A stretch of 9,140 bases of DNA from Flavipsychrobacter stenotrophus (GTDB taxonomy: Bacteria > Bacteroidota > Bacteroidia > Chitinophagales > Chitinophagaceae), in the NCBI GenBank assembly GCA_947379685.1, contig CANCOG010000172.1, positions 1-9,140 of the forward strand, written 5' to 3'. This document shows positions 1 to 5,073 of this stretch, piece after piece; position 1 is the stretch's first letter, and every line of letters starts with the position of its first letter. The notes beneath the pieces are model-generated. The model was not told the DNA's origin. It worked only from the letters and a program-made list of their open reading frames with translations, and ran no database searches. Both the position numbers and the translations under genes were made by a program.

Positions 1-1122
1 ATAGTAGGTGTATTGAAAGAACATGCCCCGGAAACGCGTGTATCACTGGTGCCAGAGGTTGTTGCTGCCCTTGTAAAAATGAGTGTTGTAGTATGGATTG
101 AGCAGGGTGCGGGCGTTACTGCCTTTTACAGCGACCAGTCTTATATTGACGCCGGCGCAGCCATAAAAAGTGGTCAGGAAATAAGGAATAGTGCAGATAT
201 GGTACTTGCCATTCAAGCTGCCACAGTTGGAGATGTAAAGTCAGGTACTGTACTGATGGGCGTTTACCAACCATTATTCAACACGTCGTTAATGACTAGT
301 TGGGCAGGAAAAGGCTATTCCATTTTCAGTCTGGATACCATTCCAAGAACTACCCGTGCACAGTCTATGGATGTATTGAGCTCGCAGGCTAATATTGCCG
401 GTTACAAGGCAGTACTTCTCGCTGCAACGCAATACAGCAGGTACTTTCCTATGTTCATGACCGCTGCTGGTAGTATACCACCTGCAAAGGTGCTGATATT
501 GGGAGCTGGTGTTGCAGGCTTGCAGGCCATTGCAACTGCACGCAGGCTTGGTGCTGTAGTTGAGGTCTTCGATACTCGTCCTGCAGTTAAGGAAGAGGTA
601 ATGAGCCTTGGTGCCAAATTCGTTGAAGTAGAAGGCGCTGCAGATGCATCGAAAGCGGGAGGATATGCCGTTCAGCAAAGTGAAGATTTCCAGCGTAAGC
701 AAAGAGAGAAGATTCATGAGCATGCGAAAAAGTCCGATATCATTATTACTACAGCGCAGATACCGGGGATGAAGGCACCGATCTTGATCACAAAAGCAAT
801 GATCGAAGACATGCGCGCTGGGTCTCTTATCGTAGATATCGCATCGGTAACTGGAGGCAATACTGACCTCACAGAAAACGACAAGACAATAGTTCATAAT
901 GGCGTTACCATTATTGGTAACTCAGCACTTGCAGCGACCACCCAGGCCGATGCGAGCAAGCTATATAGTAAGAACGTGCTGAATTTCGCAAAACTTATCA
1001 TTACGAAGGAAGGTGGTCTTAACCTGAATTTTGAAGATGATATTGTAAAAGGCACGTGTATTGCTTTTGAAGGTAACATTGTGAACGATCGCGTTAATTC
1101 ACTTCTGAAGGTGAACAGTTAG
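1..1122 (+). CDS. pntAA: NAD(P) transhydrogenase subunit alpha part 1 (PntAA), NAD(H)-binding domain I; 5' end cut by window
   Basis: This is the soluble domain I of the proton-translocating transhydrogenase, which binds NAD(H) and passes hydride to NADP+ on domain III. Numbering from the first visible codon, the protein opens with IVGVLKE, very close to the usual family start, so probably only the initiator Met or a few codons are missing. The TTG at 13 is internal, not the start. Key sites are the RQD loop that contacts domain III (R116, Q121, D124 within PRTTRAQSMD), the Rossmann motif GAGVAG (G168, G170, G173), and an acidic residue at the end of the second strand (D191 in VFDTRP) that fits NAD rather than NADP. 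Also conserved are TTAQIPG, VDIASVTGGN and the C-terminal QADASKLYSKN stretch. There is no membrane segment, as expected for the split form, where these are in the next gene. It is followed after 36 bases by pntAB. Confidence 0.96.
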   Translation: MVGVLKEHAPETRVSLVPEVVAALVKMSVVVWIEQGAGVTAFYSDQSYIDAGAAIKSGQEIRNSADMVLAIQAATVGDVKSGTVLMGVYQPLFNTSLMTSWAGKGYSIFSLDTIPRTTRAQSMDVLSSQANIAGYKAVLLAATQYSRYFPMFMTAAGSIPPAKVLILGAGVAGLQAIATARRLGAVVEVFDTRPAVKEEVMSLGAKFVEVEGAADASKAGGYAVQQSEDFQRKQREKIHEHAKKSDIIITTAQIPGMKAPILITKAMIEDMRAGSLIVDIASVTGGNTDLTENDKTIVHNGVTIIGNSALAATTQADASKLYSKNVLNFAKLIITKEGGLNLNFEDDIVKGTCIAFEGNIVNDRVNSLLKVNS

Positions 1123-1158
1123 TATTTTGAATTGAATCAATAAAATATAATTCAGGTT

Positions 1159-1473
1159 ATGGATCAAGCGTTTAGTTTTTTCAATAGTAACTACCATCTG
1201 GTTACGATAGTGATACTCTCCATTTTTCTGGGTATCGAAGTAATTTCCAGGGTGCCTGCTGTACTGCACACACCATTAATGAGTGGTGCCAATGCCATTC
1301 ATGGTGTTGTAATTATCGGGGCCATCATTGTTATGGGCGAGGCGCCTGAAGGTGATATGGTTTCCCTTGTTTTGGGTTTCCTGGCAGTTGTGCTGGGAAC
1401 ACTGAATGTGGTTGGCGGTTTTGTGGTTACCGACCGCATGCTGGAGATGTTCGGCAAGAAAAAGAAAAAGTAA
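1159..1473 (+). CDS. pntAB: NAD(P) transhydrogenase subunit alpha part 2 (PntAB), membrane domain
   Basis: This small membrane protein of 104 residues forms part of proton-conducting domain II of the transhydrogenase. Three hydrophobic segments are visible, at about residues 13-29, 43-60 and 67-92. The diagnostic family signature HTPLMSGANAIHG sits at 37-49 and includes H48 within the second segment, a candidate channel histidine. The C-terminus is lysine-rich (GKKKKK), which fits a cytoplasmic end under the positive-inside rule. In E. coli this region is fused to the NAD-binding part as one alpha subunit; here it is a separate gene, as in Rhodospirillum and Thermus. The ATG at 1159 is the first in frame and has no convincing Shine-Dalgarno site. 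The gene lies 36 bases after pntAA and 32 before pntB, consistent with one operon. Confidence 0.96.
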   Translation: MDQAFSFFNSNYHLVTIVILSIFLGIEVISRVPAVLHTPLMSGANAIHGVVIIGAIIVMGEAPEGDMVSLVLGFLAVVLGTLNVVGGFVVTDRMLEMFGKKKKK

Positions 1474-1505
1474 AAAATTATTTTCCCGCTTATAACCAAT
1501 AAATA

Positions 1506-2921
1506 ATGGAGCAATTTCAAGAGTTATTAAATACGAATCCACTACTTCTGCTGGCCTACCTGATTGGTTCGGTCACGTTCATTATGGGTTTGAAAATGTT
1601 GTCACACCCCGAGACAGCCCGCAAGGGTAACCTTATTGCGGCATTTGGTATGACCGTATCCATTTTTGCCACTATTTTCCTTTACAAGGCACATAACGGA
1701 GAAGGATTGCATAACTACATATGGATTTTCGCCGCATTGGTAATTGGTACTGTAGTTGGCACGATGGCTGCCAAAAAAGTGCAAATGACGGCTATGCCGG
1801 AAATGGTAAGTCTGTTTAATGGTATGGGTGGCGCGTGTGCCATGCTGATTTCGCTGATTGAATACCGCAATGATGCAGCTCCGCCGATGGGCAAACTGCT
1901 GATCATTGTATTGGGTATGATCATCGGAACTATTTCGTTTGCAGGAAGTATTGTTGCCTGGGGTAAGCTCAATGGCCGCGTTAAAGATAAGACCATCCCC
2001 GGCGGGCAGATCATAAACTTCCTGATTTTTGGAGGCATCATTGCCCTTTCAATAATGGTCGTTGGGGGATTTACTACTGGTCCGGCATTGTTTTATGGTA
2101 TACTTGCCCTCGCGGCGATGTATGGTATCCTGTTTGTAATGCCGATAGGTGGTGCTGATATGCCTGTTGTTATATCATTACTTAACTCCTTTACAGGTGT
2201 TGCAGCTGCATTTGGTGGTTTCCTTTATAATAATCCGGTTATGCTTACGGGTGGTATCCTTGTAGGTTCGGCTGGTACTATTCTTACCATTCTTATGTGT
2301 AAGGCGATGAACCGTTCTTTAAAGAATGTACTTATAGGTTCATTTGGTGCAGCTAAGGCAGGCCCGGCTGGTGCAGCAAAAGAAGCAGGCAATTACAAAG
2401 AAATATCGCTCAATGATACTGCTGTACTTATGGCCTATGCCCAGAAGGTGATGATCATTCCTGGTTATGGTTTGGCGGTTGCACAGGCGCAGCATACCTG
2501 CCATGAGCTGGAGAAAGTACTCAATGAAAAAGGCGTAGAGGTGAGCTACGGAATTCATCCGGTTGCGGGCCGTATGCCAGGGCATATGAATGTGTTGCTG
2601 GCCGAAGCAGATGTGCCTTATGAAAAGCTTCTGGAAATGGAAGATGCCAATGACCAGATGGGCGGAACTAATGTGGTATTGATATTGGGTGCCAACGACG
2701 TGGTTAACCCTGCGGCCAAGGATGACCCATCGAGTCCGATTTATGGAATGCCAATTTTGGAAGTGGAAAAGGCCGAGCATGTCATAGTAAATAAACGTAG
2801 TATGAAACCAGGTTATGCGGGTATCGAGAATGAATTGTTCTTCAGGCCTAAGACCTCTATGTTGTTTGGTGATGCGAAGAAAGTACTGCAAAACCTGGTG
2901 AGTGAGCTGAAGAACGTGTAA
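1506..2921 (+). CDS. pntB: NAD(P) transhydrogenase subunit beta (PntB)
   Basis: PntB supplies the rest of the proton channel and the NADP(H)-binding domain III of the inner-membrane transhydrogenase. Its 471 residues are the usual length. Residues 1 to about 265 contain roughly nine hydrophobic segments, including the conserved MPEMVSLFNGMGG (97-109) and GGADMPVVISLLNSFTG (215-231) stretches. After a small Gly/Ala-rich linker (about 280-295), domain III shows PGYGLAVAQAQ (319-329, the nucleotide-binding loop), HPVAGRMPGHMNVLLAEADVP (351-371), LGANDVVNPAA (394-404) and VNKRSMKPGYAG (428-439). By homology, K430 and R431 are likely to contact the NADP 2'-phosphate. Asn105 occupies the position where E. 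coli has the channel residue His91. No frameshift or truncation is seen. It is the last gene of the operon; the next gene starts 190 bases downstream. Confidence 0.97.
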   Translation: MEQFQELLNTNPLLLLAYLIGSVTFIMGLKMLSHPETARKGNLIAAFGMTVSIFATIFLYKAHNGEGLHNYIWIFAALVIGTVVGTMAAKKVQMTAMPEMVSLFNGMGGACAMLISLIEYRNDAAPPMGKLLIIVLGMIIGTISFAGSIVAWGKLNGRVKDKTIPGGQIINFLIFGGIIALSIMVVGGFTTGPALFYGILALAAMYGILFVMPIGGADMPVVISLLNSFTGVAAAFGGFLYNNPVMLTGGILVGSAGTILTILMCKAMNRSLKNVLIGSFGAAKAGPAGAAKEAGNYKEISLNDTAVLMAYAQKVMIIPGYGLAVAQAQHTCHELEKVLNEKGVEVSYGIHPVAGRMPGHMNVLLAEADVPYEKLLEMEDANDQMGGTNVVLILGANDVVNPAAKDDPSSPIYGMPILEVEKAEHVIVNKRSMKPGYAGIENELFFRPKTSMLFGDAKKVLQNLVSELKNV

Positions 2922-2935
2922 TTGAAAAAGCAGTG

Positions 2936-2961
2936 TTTTGCGTTGAGCAATTGCAGCAAAA
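2936..2961 (+). terminator. weak possible terminator after pntB
   Basis: A 6-bp stem (TTTTGC at 2936-2941, GCAAAA at 2956-2961) encloses a 14-base loop. T-rich sequence follows about 10 bases later (roughly 2970-2990). The stem is AT-rich and the T tract is not adjacent, so this is much less convincing than the terminator at 3721. It is listed because the operon appears to end here and nothing better is present. The rest of the 2922-3111 gap is AT-rich, with no recognised feature. Confidence 0.22.
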
Positions 2962-3111
2962 GGAGATTTCGTATTTTTTATTTTTTAGTTTGGAGGTGAA
3001 AATTTAATCTGTTGTTAAAGAAAAAACGCAGAAAAATAAAATCGACCCCCAAAAAATGAAATTCTCTGCTGTAATTGTTAAAAAATTAAAAACTTTATCT
3101 AAATTTATGCC

Positions 3112-3699
3112 ATGCTAAGTAAGAGAAGCAGAATTATACTCTCAGCTATAGGAACATTTCTTTGTCTTTTATCAGTTGTTTACGTTTCATGCACCAAGGT
3201 GGGACCACCACCGTCATGTAACGGAGTAGTATGTCTGAATAACGGTTATTGTAATCACGGGCGTTGTGTTTGTCCGGTTGGCTATGAAGGAACAAATTGT
3301 GGTACAGCATCAGTTGATAAGTTTATTGGTAACTGGGATGTGAAGCAGGTTGTGATTGGCAGCGATAACCCGCCTACAAAGGGAATAACAACAAATTATT
3401 CTATCTTGTTTAAACACACAGCAACACCTACTACTTTCTTTATCTTCAATTTCCTGAATGACCCGAGTTATAACGAGTTGGTCTGTGTGCTGGATAGTGT
3501 AAATACCAACAACTTTTACCTCGATACGATGCGCGGTTTCAATATGTATTTCGATCATATTGTTATCAAGGAGAACAGCAGGGGAAGTTACAATAACGCA
3601 ACAAGGGATATTAACGCTACATTTATTTTGCGCCATCTTAATGCTACGCACAACTGGCAGATAGATACTATGAGTTTGTATCTTAAGCCGCATTTTTAA
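3112..3699 (+). CDS. putative exported lipoprotein with one EGF-like module and a lipocalin-like C-terminal region
   Basis: The 195-residue product starts with basic residues (KRSR) and a hydrophobic stretch at 8-25 ending in VSC, with Cys27 as the likely lipidated residue. Tyr at the -3 position of the lipobox is not canonical, so simple secretion is possible. Residues 36-63 form a textbook EGF-like module with six cysteines (C36, C41, C47, C52, C54, C63) in the pattern C-x4-C-x5-C-x4-C-x-C-x8-C, ending in CPVGYEGTNC. The rest (about 68-195) begins KFIGNWDV, is rich in alternating hydrophobic residues and aromatics, and resembles the beta-barrel, lipocalin-like tails that follow EGF modules in Bacteroidota lipoproteins; that domain call is inference. 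Its location is probably the outer membrane or periplasm and its function is unknown. It is followed by a strong terminator, so it is probably transcribed alone. The ATG at 3112 lacks a Shine-Dalgarno site. Confidence 0.82.
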   Translation: MLSKRSRIILSAIGTFLCLLSVVYVSCTKVGPPPSCNGVVCLNNGYCNHGRCVCPVGYEGTNCGTASVDKFIGNWDVKQVVIGSDNPPTKGITTNYSILFKHTATPTTFFIFNFLNDPSYNELVCVLDSVNTNNFYLDTMRGFNMYFDHIVIKENSRGSYNNATRDINATFILRHLNATHNWQIDTMSLYLKPHF

Positions 3700-3720
3700 A
3701 GAACGCTAATTATATTATTG

Positions 3721-3752
3721 AAGGTGTCATTCTTACGTCTGGCACCTTTTTT
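3721..3752 (+). terminator. intrinsic terminator after the EGF-module lipoprotein gene
   Basis: A 9-bp stem (AAGGTGTCA at 3721-3729 with TGGCACCTT at 3740-3748, one T-G wobble) encloses a 10-base loop. The run TTTTTT spans 3747-3752. It begins 21 bases after the stop codon at 3699 and is a classic Rho-independent terminator for + strand transcription. It separates the lipoprotein gene from the thioredoxin-like gene. Confidence 0.88.
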
Positions 3753-3763
3753 GTTTGTAGTAA

Positions 3764-3797
3764 TTTGACGCTGCAAAAAAGGGATATACTATATTTG
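3764..3797 (+). promoter_or_regulatory. Bacteroidota-type promoter for the thioredoxin-like gene
   Basis: TATATTTG at 3790-3797 matches the Bacteroidota -7 consensus TAnnTTTG at every fixed position. TTTG at 3764-3767 lies 22 bases upstream, within the spacing reported for the -33 element in this phylum. The pair sits just after the terminator at 3721-3752. Transcription would start near 3802-3806 and leave a leader of about 75-80 bases before the ATG at 3881. No Shine-Dalgarno site is seen in that leader. Confidence 0.68.
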
Positions 3798-3805
3798 TAT
3801 ACAAA
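3794..3805. repeat. 12-bp perfect palindrome overlapping the -7 box
   Basis: TTTGTATACAAA at 3794-3805 is identical to its reverse complement. Its left half is the TTTG of the predicted -7 element and its right half covers the expected transcription start. This placement would suit an operator for a dimeric regulator, but AT-rich palindromes of this length also arise by chance and no second copy was noticed in the window. Confidence 0.4.
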
Positions 3806-3880
3806 CTAATATTCCCTGGCTTGAATCCCAATTGCATCAGGAACTGTTAGCAAATAACTGGCATCCCTAAAACAGATAAC

Positions 3881-4360
3881 ATGAGAAAAATATTTTTGTT
3901 GGCAACTCTTTTTGCTGTGGCTGTTAGTGCAAATGGGCAGAAGATTCCGGCTTACACAGCCACCGACGTAATGCATGTTGCTACTTCTGCCGATACTGTT
4001 TATGTAATCAATTTTTGGGCAACGTGGTGCGCACCATGTGTGCAGGAATTGCCAGAGTTTAACGCAGTGTATGACCGGTATGCTGACAAGCCTGTAAAAG
4101 TATTGATGGTTAGCCTCGACTTTAAGGAAGACTATCCGAACAAGCTTGCTATGTTTATTAAAAGGAAGAACCTACGGCCCGAAGTTGCATGGCTGATGGA
4201 CACCGACCCTAATATATTTATCCCCAGGATAGAAGAAACCTGGCAAGGTTCAATTCCTGCAACGTTGATAGTAATGCCGGGCAGATATAAGAAATTTGTG
4301 GAAGGGCAGGTTACAGCTGCGCAACTATCTGGCTTGCTGGACAAGGTCTTGCAGGAGTGA
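3881..4360 (+). CDS. periplasmic TlpA/ResA-like thioredoxin-fold oxidoreductase
   Basis: The 159-residue product has an N-terminal signal peptide (hydrophobic at 4-17, likely cleavage near SANGQ, residues 16-20). A single thioredoxin fold follows. The redox motif WCAPC is at 49-53 (Cys50, Cys53), preceded by the strand VYVINFWAT. The cis-proline is P126 in GSIPATLIV. The segment after the active site, CVQELPEFNAVYDRY, resembles the TlpA/ResA/DsbE group, whose members usually reduce disulfides in exported apocytochromes or envelope proteins. The substrate here cannot be told from the sequence, and no cytochrome c maturation genes are adjacent. Its length is typical of a stand-alone domain, without the long N-terminal extension of many Bacteroidota TlpA fusions. 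It has its own promoter (3764-3797). The neighbouring lipoprotein has six EGF cysteines, so a role in their redox state is possible but unsupported. Confidence 0.9.
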   Translation: MRKIFLLATLFAVAVSANGQKIPAYTATDVMHVATSADTVYVINFWATWCAPCVQELPEFNAVYDRYADKPVKVLMVSLDFKEDYPNKLAMFIKRKNLRPEVAWLMDTDPNIFIPRIEETWQGSIPATLIVMPGRYKKFVEGQVTAAQLSGLLDKVLQE

Positions 4361-4400
4361 TCATTTTAGTGCCTCGTGGAACTTTCTATGCCAAATGAAG

Positions 4401-4429
4401 CCCGCAGTAGCCAAGGCGGGATGTGGCTA
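4401..4429 (+). other. possible H-type RNA pseudoknot between two genes
   Basis: Two complementary pairs interlock: CCCGC (4401-4405) with GCGGG (4416-4420), and TAGCC (4408-4412) with GGCTA (4425-4429). The intervening loops are 2, 3 and 4 bases. The second stem's left arm lies inside the first stem's loop, so the pairs form a pseudoknot or two alternative hairpins. AAAA, not a T run, follows, so this is not a standard + strand terminator. It lies 30 bases before the ATG at 4459. Confidence 0.25.
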
Positions 4430-4458
4430 AAAATAACTAATTTTACAAACTATAAGAT

Positions 4459-4971
4459 ATGAAGAAGCTGACAGGAATTGCAGTATTATTATTGGTGCTA
4501 TCCACGGTTACTTTTGGGAAGGTAAAGCACTCCAGAAAGTCAACAAGTGAACACATGAAATTGGTTGAAGCATTTACCCAAAGAACTTTGCCTGGTATAC
4601 CAGGTGCGCAGCCTACGACACAAACCCATTTTATTATTGTATGGCTCGATAGCAAGTACCCCAAGTCTTTTTTCTGGCGCGGTGAGAATGGCTTTCTGAA
4701 CTGCAATATTGAGCGTGCCCATAAAATCAGTAAGAAGGAACAAGGTAAATTCCCTCCGGGCATCGAATATATGACTGAAGTAGCCGGCGGTGACCAGATT
4801 CACAAGGGAGACACTTTGCAACTTACGCCAGTAACGGGTGGACGGTTCCCTGTTCCGAAGGAAATTTCGAAAACTGCAAAAAATACCATTTTCTATAGAG
4901 TGGGAGAGAGTAAGTGGCTTGGCTTCTCTGTAAATGCAATTGGCAAGAAGACAGATATTGCAATGCCTTAA
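4459..4971 (+). CDS. secreted protein of unknown function
   Basis: I do not recognise a family. The product has 170 residues and a clear signal peptide (KK at 2-3, hydrophobic 6-19, cleavage probably near G20). The mature part is basic and appears beta-rich: HFIIVWLDS (57-65), SFFWRGENGFLNCNIERAHKI (70-90), then GDTLQLTPVTGGRFPVP (117-133) and NTIFYRVGESKWLGFSVNAIG (142-162). It has one cysteine (C82), no lipobox, no further membrane segment and no visible catalytic motif. The ATG at 4459 is the first in frame after the signal-like region and has no Shine-Dalgarno site. It follows the thioredoxin-like gene by 98 bases, so the two may or may not be cotranscribed. It is probably periplasmic or extracellular. 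Confidence 0.75.
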   Translation: MKKLTGIAVLLLVLSTVTFGKVKHSRKSTSEHMKLVEAFTQRTLPGIPGAQPTTQTHFIIVWLDSKYPKSFFWRGENGFLNCNIERAHKISKKEQGKFPPGIEYMTEVAGGDQIHKGDTLQLTPVTGGRFPVPKEISKTAKNTIFYRVGESKWLGFSVNAIGKKTDIAMP

Positions 4972-5073
4972 TTTAATGGTTAGCTTGAGCAATTCTATAA
5001 TATTGTTTGTTTGTATGGGATATAGTTTGCAGATTTTTTAGGAGATTGAGTGCTTTAATATGAAACATATTTT

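Noticed and set aside
13..15. TTG at 13 as the start of pntAA
   Set aside because: The preceding codons read IVGV in frame and match the family N-terminus, so the real start lies upstream of the window.
289..897. Long open frame on the - strand inside pntAA
   Set aside because: It lies fully antisense to a well-conserved gene, its translation has no recognisable domain, and it is cysteine-rich and low in plausibility. It is a shadow of codon use in pntAA.
2340..2891. 183-residue open frame on the - strand inside pntB
   Set aside because: It is antisense to the conserved NADP-binding domain. Its composition (many His, Cys, Arg) is typical of a shadow frame.
3075..3107. Promoter-like pair (TTG at 3075-3077, TAAATTTA at 3100-3107) before the lipoprotein gene
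   Set aside because: The last base of the -7 box does not match, and the predicted start would fall on the ATG itself, requiring a leaderless mRNA. It is too weak to annotate.
5057..5071. Inverted repeat AATATG-AAA-CATATT just before the propeller gene start
   Set aside because: It has only 6 AT-rich pairs and a 3-base loop, and is expected by chance in this composition.
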